Positions 1 through 7,216 of a DNA stretch of 30,570 nucleotides are shown here, piece after piece. The DNA lies in the NCBI GenBank assembly GCA_046756245.1, contig JBHHVZ010000030.1, positions 1 to 30,570 on the forward strand, in the 5' to 3' direction. Position 1 is the first letter of the stretch. Each line of letters opens with the position of its first letter. The DNA is from G021776435 sp046756245 (lineage in GTDB: Bacteria; Pseudomonadota; Alphaproteobacteria; Caulobacterales; Parvularculaceae). The notes beneath the pieces are model-generated. The model searched no databases, was not told the origin of the DNA, and was given only the letters and a program-made list of their open reading frames with translations. The translations under genes were made by a program, and so were the position numbers.

Positions 1-890
1 CGTCGGTGCTGATGAACGCGATCCCGGCGCAGGTCGCCGGGGTCGGGCGGCTGGTGATCTGCGCCCCGACACCGGGCGGCAGGGTCAACCCGCTGGTGCT
101 GCTGGCGGCACGCCTGGCCGGGGTCGAGACGGTCTACCGGATCGGCGGCGCCCAGGCCATCGCCGCCATGGCCTTCGGCGCCGGGCCGATCCGGCCGGTG
201 GACAAGATCACCGGCCCCGGCAACGCCTACGTCGCGGCGGCCAAGCGCCGGGTCTTCGGCCGGGTCGGGATCGACATGATCGCCGGGCCCTCGGAGGTCC
301 TGGTGATCGCCGACCGCGACAACGACCCGGACTGGATCGCCGCCGACCTGCTCGCCCAGGCCGAGCACGACGCCAGCGCCCGGGCGATCCTGGTCACCGA
401 CGACGCGGCGCTCGCGGTCGCGGTCGGCCGCGCCGTCGAGCATCTGCTGCAACGATTGCAGCGGGCCGACATCGCCGCGGCGAGCTGGCGGGAGTTCGGT
501 GCGCTCATCGTCGCGCGTGATCTCGCCCACGCTGCGGACCTGTCGAACCGGGTGGCGCCGGAGCACCTGGAGATCTGCACAGCCGATCCGGAGGCCCTGG
601 TGCCCCTGATCCGCCATGCCGGGGCGGTCTTCCTCGGCGCCCATACCCCGGAGGCGATCGGCGACTATGTCGGCGGGCCGAACCACGTGCTGCCGACGGC
701 GGGCTCGGCCCGGTTCGCGTCGGGCCTATCGGTCCTGGATTTCATGAAGCGAACCACCGTCGCCCGGGTCTCGCCCGAAGCGATGGCGGCGATCGGCCCG
801 GCGGCCGAGACGCTGGCCATCTCCGAGGGGCTGGAGGCGCACGGGCTGTCGGTGCGCCGCCGCCTGGACGCGCTGGAGAAGAAGTCATGA
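1..890 (+). CDS. hisD: Histidinol dehydrogenase, C-terminal part (5' end outside window)
   Basis: HisD carries out the last two steps of histidine synthesis, oxidising L-histidinol to histidine with two NAD+ in the cytoplasm. The reading frame is open from base 3 (S-V-L-M-N-A-I-P), so the N-terminal third of a roughly 430-residue enzyme lies outside the window; about 295 residues remain. Visible family signatures are KITGPGNAYV, GPSEVLVIAD, LAQAEHD (with the Gln and His zinc ligands), APEHLEI (with the catalytic Glu-His pair), GDYVGGPNHVLPT (Asp ligand) and LEAHGLS (last His ligand). The stop overlaps the next ATG as ATGA, suggesting an operon with the UPF0262 gene. Very high GC and heavy use of CTG, GCC and CGG codons set this gene apart from everything right of 1760. 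The identification is secure; its linkage to the rest of the window is doubtful. Confidence 0.96.
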   Translation, partial: SVLMNAIPAQVAGVGRLVICAPTPGGRVNPLVLLAARLAGVETVYRIGGAQAIAAMAFGAGPIRPVDKITGPGNAYVAAAKRRVFGRVGIDMIAGPSEVLVIADRDNDPDWIAADLLAQAEHDASARAILVTDDAALAVAVGRAVEHLLQRLQRADIAAASWREFGALIVARDLAHAADLSNRVAPEHLEICTADPEALVPLIRHAGAVFLGAHTPEAIGDYVGGPNHVLPTAGSARFASGLSVLDFMKRTTVARVSPEAMAAIGPAAETLAISEGLEAHGLSVRRRLDALEKKS

Positions 891-1384
891 CCGGGTTCGC
901 CGCTACCGACCGGCTGGCCACCGTGCATCTGAAGGAGGACCGGCCGCGGGCGCGGACCCCCGAGATCCAGCAGGAGCTCGACGTGGCGATCTTCGACCTG
1001 GAGGAGGAAAACCGCTTCCGGATCACCCCGCGCGACGGGCACGCCGTTCCTGCGGGTCCCTATGACTTGGGCATCGGCATGGCCGAGCGCATGCTGGTGA
1101 TGGAGGTGACCACGACGGCGGGCGAGCCGGCGGCGCTGTTGCACCTGTCGCTGTCGCCCCTGCGCGGCGTCATCAAGGACTACTTCGCCATCTGCGAGAG
1201 CTATTTCGATGCGGTCAGGCGCCTGCCGCCGTCGAAGATCGAGACCATCGACATGGGCCGGCGCGGCATCCACAACGAGGGCGCGCGGGTCCTGGCCGAG
1301 CGGTTGGAGGGCAAGGTCGAGGCCGACCACGACACCGCCCGGCGCCTGTTCACGGTCATCTGCGCGCTCCAGTTCCGGGCCTGA
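887..1384 (+). CDS. UPF0262 family protein
   Basis: This 165-residue protein is recognisable as the UPF0262 family, a conserved alphaproteobacterial family of unknown function usually encoded directly after hisD. It starts with ATG inside the hisD stop (ATGA, 4-base overlap) and has a GGAGAAG ribosome site upstream. The N-terminus has the typical run TPEIQQELDVAIFDL, followed by a central LVMEVTT segment and the C-terminal IDMGRRGIHNEGARVL block. No signal peptide or membrane segment is visible, so it is probably cytoplasmic. The next gene follows after 7 bases. I can name the family but assign no function. Confidence 0.88.
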   Translation: MTGFAATDRLATVHLKEDRPRARTPEIQQELDVAIFDLEEENRFRITPRDGHAVPAGPYDLGIGMAERMLVMEVTTTAGEPAALLHLSLSPLRGVIKDYFAICESYFDAVRRLPPSKIETIDMGRRGIHNEGARVLAERLEGKVEADHDTARRLFTVICALQFRA

Positions 1385-1391
1385 CCGGGCG

Positions 1392-1760
1392 ATGCCCCAC
1401 CCGCTCCCCGGATCGGTGCTGTTCTGCTGCGACCACAACGCGGTGCGCTCACCGGTGGCCGAGGGGCTGATGAAAAAGCTGCACGGCGAGCGGGTCTTCG
1501 TGCAGTCGGCCGGGGTGCATCACGATCTCGACGTCGATCCCTTCATGGTGGCGGTGGCCGCCGAGCTCGACGTCGACATCTCGCGCCACCGCACCAAGAG
1601 CTTCGACGAGATGGAGGAGTGGGGCGACGACATGGCCTCCTACGACATGATCGTGGCGCTGTCGCCAGCCTCGCAGCGCCGGGCGCTGGAATACACCAGG
1701 CACCTGTCGATCGAGGTGGTCTACTGGCCGACGCTGGACCCGACCGGCATCGGCGACCGC
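1392..1760 (+). CDS. Low-molecular-weight protein tyrosine phosphatase-like protein, 3'-truncated
   Basis: The N-terminal MPHPLPGSVLFCCDHNAVRS carries the C-x5-R-S phosphate-binding loop of low-molecular-weight phosphatases and arsenate reductases (Cys, five residues, Arg-Ser). The remaining visible part runs through QSAGVHHDLDVDPFMV and ISRHRTKSFDE to YWPTLDPTGIGDR. In relatives this DPTGIGDR is followed by roughly 20-30 more residues. Here homology ends at about 1760, and the open frame continues to 2006 only by reading the antisense strand of recN. ATG lies 7 bases after the UPF0262 stop with no clear Shine-Dalgarno, consistent with an operon hisD-UPF0262-phosphatase. Substrate is unknown. 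The truncation coincides with the composition change, so the gene is more likely cut by misassembly than a true pseudogene. Confidence 0.85.
1746..1760. other. Junction of two unrelated sequence blocks
   Basis: Left of this point the plus strand encodes phosphatase residues ending DPTGIGDR; right of it the minus strand encodes RecN up to GVGGAVADA. The 15 bases GGCATCGGCGACCGC fit both protein families in their own frames, so the join lies in or beside a short shared sequence. Both genes lose their C-termini here and base composition drops to the right. This is what a chimeric contig joined through a short overlap looks like; a genuine microhomology-mediated rearrangement is the alternative. 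Confidence 0.8.
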
Positions 1761-3179
1761 GCCGCCGACGCCCGAATCGACCTCGTCGAAAATGATCACC
1801 GTGCGGTTTTCTTTCACCGCCAGCGCCGCCTTCATGGCGAGCACGAAGCGCGACAGCTCGCCGCCCGACGCGATGGTCTTCAACGGCCCCGGCGGACTGC
1901 CGGGATTGGTCGCAACCATGAATTCGACCTGGTCGATTCCTTCCGACATAGGGCGCTCTTCGTCGCTTGCGACCGCCGTTTCGAACCGCGCCTTGGCGAG
2001 CTTTAAGGGCGCGAGCTCCTTCGCCACAGCGGCGTCGAGCGCGGCGGCCGCGTTGCGTCGTTCCTCGGAAAGCGAGCGCGCGGCGTCGAAATAGGCTTTT
2101 TTCGTCTCTTCGACGCGGGCTTCGAGCGCCTCAAAGGCGCTTTCGCCGCTTTCAAGATCGGAAAGCGTCGCTCTTGTCCGCTCTAGAAACGCCGGCAGCG
2201 CTTCCGGCGCGACGCCGTGCTTTCTGGCCGCGCCGCGCAGGGCGAACAGGCGCTCCTCGACGCTTTCGAGTTCGGCGGCGTCATAACCGAGACTGTCGGC
2301 GGCGTCTTCCACCGCCGCGCGCGCTTCCATCGTTTCGCTGACAGCAGCGTCGAGGCGCTCAATAGCGGCCGCGAGCGGGTTCCGGTCCACCTCGAACACG
2401 CCTGCCGCGCGCTCCAGCCGGCGCAGGGCGGCGGAAAGCTTGCCCTCGTGACTGTCTTCAGACAGGAGCGCGGCGGCGGCGACCAGATCTTCGGCGATCT
2501 TTTCCGCCGCCATCAGTTCGGCGCGGCGCGAAGCGAGATCGACCTCTTCATCCGTCTGCGGATTAAGATTTTCCAGCTCGTCGACAACATGGCGAAGATA
2601 GTCGACCTCGCGTAAATTCTGGTCGCGGTTTCGCCGCCGCGTAGCCAGCGCCTCTTCCGCCTCCCGCCACGCCCGCCAGCGCTCGCTAACCGTCGCCGCG
2701 CGCGCCTTCAGCCCGGCGTATTCGTCAAGCATGCCGCGGTGCGCCGAAGCGCTTAAGAATCCGCGTCCGTCATGCTGACCGTGGATTTCAAGAAGGCTTT
2801 CGCCGATTTCGCGCAAAAGGCCGATGCTGACGGGTTGGTCGTTGACAAAGGCGCGCCCGCGCCCGTCCGCGCCCTGGACCCGTCGCAGGATGATCTGGTC
2901 CTCGTCGGCCGGCAGCGCGTTTTCTTCAAGCGCGCGCCAGACCGGATGATCGGCTGCAGGTTCGAAGGTCGCCGTCACCGCGCCCTGTTTGGCGTCGCGG
3001 CGCACCGCCCCGCGCCCGGCGCGGCCTCCGACCGCCAGTCCGAGCGCGTCGAGCAGAATCGACTTGCCGGCCCCGGTCTCGCCGGTGAGCGCCGTCAGCC
3101 CGCCGCCGAGCGGCGCCGCCAGCCGGTTGATCAGAATGAAATCCTGGATGTCGAGCGCCGTCAGCACTTTAGGGTCCAC
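1746..3179 (-). CDS. recN: DNA repair ATPase RecN, C-terminus missing
   Basis: RecN is an SMC-like ATPase that acts in recombinational repair of double-strand breaks. Visible parts are Walker A GETGAGKS (residues 33-40), a long central coiled-coil region rich in Glu, Arg and Ala, the ABC signature ASGGELSR and Walker B VIIFDEVDSGVGG. Homology ends at GGAVADA, so roughly the last 80 residues, including the switch histidine (VTHxPQ) region, are missing; the downstream codons to 1449 are antisense of the phosphatase gene. The start at 3179 is GTG; a second GTG four codons later (3167) gives MLTALDI, which matches the usual family N-terminus and is equally likely. It lies 81 bases after bamD on the same strand, the common lpxC-bamD-recN order. 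Confidence 0.93.
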
Positions 3180-3260
3180 GCTTATGAAGCGCAGCGCCCC
3201 GACGGCGCAGCGCGCCTTCCGGGATTAACCTATTCGCGGCGATGAAGGAAGATTCAGCGT

Positions 3261-4121
3261 TTAGGGGCCCTGATCGTCAGCCGCAGCCACGGCCGCGCCT
3301 TTTTCTTCACGGACCTTCTCGTCCGACGCGTTCGCCAGGCTGGCCCCGCCCTTCAGCAGCCCGCGGCGCTTGAACAGCGCGTATGTGTCCTGATACCAGA
3401 GGCTGCCCGGATAATTATGGCCGAGAACCGCCGCCGCGGCGCGCGCTTCTTCAACCACGCCAATTTCGAGATAGGCCTCGACCAGGCGGTGAAGCGCTTC
3501 CGGCACATGGCTTGTCGTCTGATAATGGTTGATCACGTAGCGGAAGCGGTTGATCGCAGCGATGTGCTGGTTCTGCTTGAGATAGAAACGACCGATATAC
3601 ATTTCCTTGCCGGCGAGGTGATCGAACGTCAGATCGAGTTTCAACCGGGCGTCGCGCGCATATTCGGTGTTCGGATAGCGCCGCACAACATCATTCAGCC
3701 CAGCGACGGCTTTCGTCGTAAAATCCTGGTCCCGACCGACATCGCGGATCTGTTCATAAAAGCACATCGCCTTCAGATAATAAGCGTAAGGCGCGTCCTT
3801 GTTGCCCGGGTGCAGGGAGATAAATTGATCGAGCGCCTTGACCGCGTCTTCATATTCATTGCTTTGGTAATAGGCGAAAGCCTTCATCAGCATCGAGCGA
3901 CGCGCCCATGCTGAATAGGGATGCTGGCGTTCGACTTCCTCGAATAATGCGACCGCTTCTTCAAAACGGCGTTTTTCAAGCTGCTCGGCGCCTCGCTGGT
4001 AGAGCTCGCCAACAGGCTGTTCGACATAAGCGAATTTCTGTTTGCGCTTCGAAGACGAACAGGCTGCGACGGCGATCGCCATCGTCAACGCCATCAAAAC
4101 CACGCCGATCCGAGACTTCAT
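3261..4121 (-). CDS. bamD: Outer membrane assembly lipoprotein BamD
   Basis: BamD is the essential lipoprotein partner of BamA in the beta-barrel assembly machine, anchored to the inner face of the outer membrane. The 286-residue product opens with a lipoprotein signal, with hydrophobic residues 6-19 and lipobox VAAC (lipidated Cys21). It continues with about five TPR-like helical pairs, such as YQRGAEQLEKRRFEEAVALF and YAYYLKAMCFYEQ, and ends in a charged Lys/Glu/Ala-rich tail. Length is slightly above the usual 245-290 range for alphaproteobacteria. An AGGA about ten bases before the ATG supports the start. It lies between lpxC and recN on one strand, so all three probably share a transcript from the lpxC promoter. 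Confidence 0.95.
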   Translation of the reverse strand: MKSRIGVVLMALTMAIAVAACSSSKRKQKFAYVEQPVGELYQRGAEQLEKRRFEEAVALFEEVERQHPYSAWARRSMLMKAFAYYQSNEYEDAVKALDQFISLHPGNKDAPYAYYLKAMCFYEQIRDVGRDQDFTTKAVAGLNDVVRRYPNTEYARDARLKLDLTFDHLAGKEMYIGRFYLKQNQHIAAINRFRYVINHYQTTSHVPEALHRLVEAYLEIGVVEEARAAAAVLGHNYPGSLWYQDTYALFKRRGLLKGGASLANASDEKVREEKGAAVAAADDQGP

Positions 4122-4226
4122 TTACGCATCCTGCTTCGCCGCCCCCGGCCGGAGCCTTCGGGGGAGCCCGTTGTAGTCGGGCCCGCTCCGACGGTCAAAC
4201 CGCGCCGCAAGGCCCGCTGAAAGAGA

Positions 4227-5159
4227 TCAGGCGAACTGCCTTTCGTTCTCAAGGATGGCGGACGCGGGGGTGCGCTCCGCCAGCTCGGGATCAACCTCAA
4301 GCAGGCGCGCCACGCAGATATTGAGGTCGTGCCCCGGCTTGTGCGCGCGTACGCGCCCGATCACAGGCGCGCCGAGCAGATAGAGATCGCCGAGGAGGTC
4401 GAGCGCCTTATGGAGGGCGAATTCCTGCGGATCGCGCAACCCGTCATCGTTCAGGATTCGTCCATTGTCGACCACCAGGGAGTTGTCAAGCGATCCGCCC
4501 CGACCGAACCCTGCGCTGCGCATCGCCTCAACATCCCGAAACAGGCAGAACGTGCGCGCGCGCGCCAGCCGGTCGACGCAAGTCCGGTCGTCCAAATTCA
4601 ATGACACGGTCTGCCGTCCGATGGCGGAATCATCGAAATCGACTGTCACTTCGAGGTCAAAATCATCCGTCGGCTCCATCGCTATAAAGCGGTCGCCGTC
4701 TTCGACGATTTTCGGAGTGCGAATCTTGACCGCCCGGCGTGGAGCATCGAGCGTCATCAGCCCCGCCTGCCGTAATAGCTGAACAAAAGGCGCCGCGCTG
4801 CCGTCGAAAATCGGAACTTCGCTGCCGACAATGTCGATGATAACATTGTCGACGCCGCATATGGCCAGCGCCGCCATGACGTGTTCGACGGTCGCGATTG
4901 CGATCCCTGACGTGTTGATCAGGGTGGTGCCCAGCCGCGTTTCGCTTACTGCGCTTGGGCGCGCCTTGATCGAAATCCGGTCGTAATCCTCAGCGCCGTC
5001 CCTGAGGAGCCCTTCGTCGAGCAGATCGATGCGGCGAAACAGAACGCCTTGGTCGGCCGCCGCCGGGCGGAGGATTATTCTCGTATTTCGGCCCGAATGC
5101 AGAGCGACGCCGCCTGCCGCGACGGGTTTCGCCAGGGTCGTTTGCTCAACTACGCTCAT
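4227..5159 (-). CDS. lpxC: UDP-3-O-acyl-N-acetylglucosamine deacetylase
   Basis: LpxC is the zinc-dependent deacetylase that performs the first committed step of lipid A synthesis in the cytoplasm. The 310-residue length is normal. Residues seen are Glu92-His93 in TVEHVMAAL (catalytic Glu and zinc His), His250 and Asp254 in HKALDLLGD (zinc ligands), and His277 in HKPGH (catalytic). The N-terminal VALHSGRNTRI is also typical. The gene follows ftsZ, as in many Proteobacteria, but a strong terminator and about 155 further bases separate them, so it probably has its own promoter. A 16-base palindrome lies about 100 bases upstream of the ATG. Confidence 0.97.
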   Translation of the reverse strand: MSVVEQTTLAKPVAAGGVALHSGRNTRIILRPAAADQGVLFRRIDLLDEGLLRDGAEDYDRISIKARPSAVSETRLGTTLINTSGIAIATVEHVMAALAICGVDNVIIDIVGSEVPIFDGSAAPFVQLLRQAGLMTLDAPRRAVKIRTPKIVEDGDRFIAMEPTDDFDLEVTVDFDDSAIGRQTVSLNLDDRTCVDRLARARTFCLFRDVEAMRSAGFGRGGSLDNSLVVDNGRILNDDGLRDPQEFALHKALDLLGDLYLLGAPVIGRVRAHKPGHDLNICVARLLEVDPELAERTPASAILENERQFA

Positions 5160-5256
5160 TTTACGCTACAGCTCCCCTCCGGACGAATGGTTGCAATGCT
5201 TCCCACCGTTCCCCAAACAGTCGCAGCGCACTGTGTGTGAGGCTTCGACTGCTCTC

Positions 5257-5272
5257 AAATAAAGCTTTATTT
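5257..5272. promoter_or_regulatory. 16-bp perfect palindrome upstream of lpxC
   Basis: AAATAAAGCTTTATTT is a perfect AT-rich palindrome 98 bases upstream of the lpxC ATG and downstream of the ftsZ terminator. Its position fits an operator or the AT-rich core of the lpxC promoter. No known regulator motif is recognised, so function is inferred from placement only. Confidence 0.35.
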
Positions 5273-5310
5273 CTTAATATTGCGCATCGTCGCTCCGGGC
5301 GCGCAAGCCC

Positions 5311-5352
5311 GTCCGTAAAAGAAAAACAAAATGCGCCGCTTGAGCGGCGCAT
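5311..5352 (-). terminator. Rho-independent terminator of ftsZ
   Basis: Read on the minus strand, ATGCGCCGCT-CA-AGCGGCGCAT forms a perfect 10-bp stem (5331-5352; the two central bases force a slightly larger loop). It is followed at once by TTTTGTTTTTCTTTTAC, a strong U-rich tract. It lies 65 bases after the ftsZ stop and marks the end of the dcw transcript. Confidence 0.88.
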
Positions 5353-5417
5353 CAGAAAAACGACCGAATATGAAACAGTTATAAACGCCAACGACGTCTG
5401 CACGAGCACCGGACCGC

Positions 5418-6962
5418 CTAGCCGGCTTTCTTTTTTCTTAAGAACGACGGAATTTCGAGCTCCGCATCCGCCTGATCGTCGAAGAGATCGCTGCGCGCAG
5501 GGGTTTCCGGATTGGGCGTTTCCGGCGCGCGCGGTTTTGGCGCGCCTTCGCGCTTGTAACTCCCGCCGCCCAGATTTTTGAATACGTCGAGCGCGATATC
5601 GAGAGAATTACGTCCGAATTCCTGCGCCTCGCGAAACGGATTGCGCTGGCTTCCGGCGTTCTCGTCCGATTTCAGCTTCGATTTGGATTGATTTCGCTTT
5701 GGCGCGGCCGGAGCGGTTTCGGGAACCGACATGCGCGCCTCTTTCTGCATCGGGCGCAGGCCATCCGGCGAACCTTCCGTCAACATGCGGCGGATGCGCT
5801 CGTGTACATCGCCAACCGGATTGGCGGGCCCGGCCGGCGGCAGCGGCGACGACGGCGCCGGCTGGCGGACCGGAGACGCCGGTCCCGTAGCAACGGAAGC
5901 GGCCGCAGCCGGTTTTTCAGTCACAATCGGCTCGCGCCACGGCTTCGACACGACTGCGGGCTGCGGCCTGGCTTCAGGCTTCATCGCCTGCTTCGCTTCC
6001 GTGTCGATGCCTGTCGCAACCACTGAAACGCGCACACGGCCTTCAAGGTCCTGATTGAAGGTGGAGCCGACAATAATGTTTGCGTCCGGATCAACTTCGG
6101 CCCGGATGCGGTTGGCCGCCTCGTCAACCTCAAACAGGGTCATGTCCATCGAGCCCGTAATGTTGATCAGCACGCCCTTGGCGCCCTTCATCGACACTTC
6201 GTCAAGCAGCGGGTTCGAAATCGCCGCTTCGGCCGCCTCGACCGCGCGTTTTTCGCCTTCGGCTTCGCCGGTGCCCATCATCGCCTTGCCCATCTCGCTC
6301 ATCACCGTTCGCACGTCGGCGAAATCGAGATTGATGAGGCCCGGCATGACCATGAGGTCGGTAATGCCGCGCACGCCGGAATGGAGCACCTGGTCAGCCA
6401 TTGCGAACGCTTCGTGGAAGGTCGTGCGTTCATTCGCGATAGAGAAAAGATTCTGGTTGGGAATGATCAGGCAGGTGTCGACATGCTTTTGAAGCTCCTC
6501 GATGCCGCCGACGGCGATCCGCATGCGTTTCGCGCCTTCGAAATGAAACGGCTTGGTGATGACGCCGACCGTCAATACGCCGCGATCTTTCGCCGCCTTG
6601 GCGATAATGGGCGCAGCGCCCGTTCCCGTTCCGCCGCCCATGCCGGCCGTGATGAAAAGCATATGCGCATTGCCTACATGCTCGAGAATTTCGTCGAGCG
6701 ACTCCTCCGCGGCGGCTCTGCCGATCTCGGGCACTGAACCGGCGCCTAACCCTTGCGTCGTTTTTACGCCGAGCTGAATGCGCTTTTGGGCTTTCGACAG
6801 GCTGACAACCTGAGCATCGGTGTTGGCGACGACAAACTCCACCCCCTCCAAGGCGCTTTCGATCATGTTGTTCACGGCGTTGCCGCCTGCTCCGCCAACG
6901 CCGATGACCGTGATGCGCGGCTTCAGTTCGGTCAGTTCAGGAACGCTGAGATTTATTGGCAT
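5418..6962 (-). CDS. ftsZ: Cell division GTPase FtsZ
   Basis: FtsZ is the tubulin-like GTPase that polymerises into the Z-ring. In the 514-residue product the nucleotide-binding loop GVGGAGGNAVNNM lies near residues 21-33, the tubulin signature GGGTGTGA at 109-116 and the T7 synergy loop NLDFADV at 211-217. The globular domain ends near residue 325. It is followed by a long Pro/Ala-rich disordered linker of about 170 residues and a conserved C-terminal peptide, IPSFLRKKKAG, which would bind FtsA and other anchors. A long linker is usual for alphaproteobacterial FtsZ. Ribosome site GGAG sits 6 bases before the ATG. The 254-base leader carries a CtrA box, four GANTC sites and two long hairpins (listed separately); transcription ends at the hairpin near 5331. 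Confidence 0.98.
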   Translation of the reverse strand: MPINLSVPELTELKPRITVIGVGGAGGNAVNNMIESALEGVEFVVANTDAQVVSLSKAQKRIQLGVKTTQGLGAGSVPEIGRAAAEESLDEILEHVGNAHMLFITAGMGGGTGTGAAPIIAKAAKDRGVLTVGVITKPFHFEGAKRMRIAVGGIEELQKHVDTCLIIPNQNLFSIANERTTFHEAFAMADQVLHSGVRGITDLMVMPGLINLDFADVRTVMSEMGKAMMGTGEAEGEKRAVEAAEAAISNPLLDEVSMKGAKGVLINITGSMDMTLFEVDEAANRIRAEVDPDANIIVGSTFNQDLEGRVRVSVVATGIDTEAKQAMKPEARPQPAVVSKPWREPIVTEKPAAAASVATGPASPVRQPAPSSPLPPAGPANPVGDVHERIRRMLTEGSPDGLRPMQKEARMSVPETAPAAPKRNQSKSKLKSDENAGSQRNPFREAQEFGRNSLDIALDVFKNLGGGSYKREGAPKPRAPETPNPETPARSDLFDDQADAELEIPSFLRKKKAG

Positions 6963-6983
6963 GAAAAACTCCGGTCCGCCCTT

Positions 6984-7057
6984 AGCGTGGTGGATTTGAA
7001 ATTCGTTACATTATTCGCAGCAGTCTCTCAAACGAATTTCAAATCCTAAACCACGCT
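6984..7057 (-). repeat. Long bulged inverted repeat 1 in the ftsZ leader
   Basis: Arms 6984-7007 and 7031-7057 are exact reverse complements except for a 3-base bulge (TAA, 7047-7049, on the right arm), giving stems of 8 and 16 bp around a 23-base loop. The ribosome site of ftsZ begins about 11 bases beyond its base. There is no U-tract, so it is not an ordinary terminator. It would fold in the ftsZ leader RNA if transcription starts upstream. Confidence 0.8.
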
Positions 7058-7058
7058 C

Positions 7059-7172
7059 GATTCACTAACTTGCCAGCAGCCTTATCGAATCCGAAGTTCC
7101 TGCAGAACAAGTTGAATACTATGACGAACTTCGGATTCGGGCTGCTAGTTGGATACCCAATTTTAAAGATTC
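7059..7172. promoter_or_regulatory. Cluster of four GANTC methylation sites upstream of ftsZ
   Basis: GANTC pentamers occur at 7059-7063, 7087-7091, 7134-7138 and 7168-7172. GANTC is the target of the cell-cycle methyltransferase CcrM, and GcrA acts at such sites in Caulobacter. The two middle sites lie in the paired arms of inverted repeat 2 and are therefore not independent of each other. Confidence 0.6.
7067..7150 (-). repeat. Long bulged inverted repeat 2 in the ftsZ leader
   Basis: Segments 7086-7099 and 7126-7139 form a perfect 14-bp stem with a 26-base loop. After a 4-base bulge (TTAT, 7082-7085) a further 7 bp pair (7075-7081 with 7140-7146), and after another 4-base bulge four more pair (7067-7070 with 7147-7150). 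The architecture is the same as that of repeat 1 but the arm sequence differs. Each main arm holds a GANTC site. Confidence 0.78.
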
Positions 7173-7194
7173 GTTCAGAACCCTTTCCAAATGG

Positions 7195-7209
7195 TTAACG
7201 ACCTGTTAA
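7195..7209. promoter_or_regulatory. CtrA box (TTAA-N7-TTAA) upstream of ftsZ
   Basis: TTAACGACCTGTTAA matches the CtrA consensus TTAA-N7-TTAA exactly. It begins 8 bases beyond the ftsA stop and lies about 235 bases before the ftsZ ATG. In Caulobacter CtrA binds the ftsZ promoter and represses it; the same role here is inference. Confidence 0.65.
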
Positions 7210-7216
7210 CGGCCGC

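Noticed and set aside
1392..2006. Continuous open frame from the phosphatase into the right block, and the RecN frame continuing to 1449
   Set aside because: Both tails are antisense readings of the other gene across the junction; neither tail has homology or sensible codon use.
4141..4190. Possible terminator hairpin between lpxC and bamD
   Set aside because: Only short imperfect stems (CCCG with CGGG, GAGC with GCTC) and no U-tract; not enough to call.
5161..5409. 82-codon minus-strand frame between ftsZ and lpxC
   Set aside because: It spans the ftsZ terminator hairpin and shows no similarity or ribosome site; treated as non-coding.
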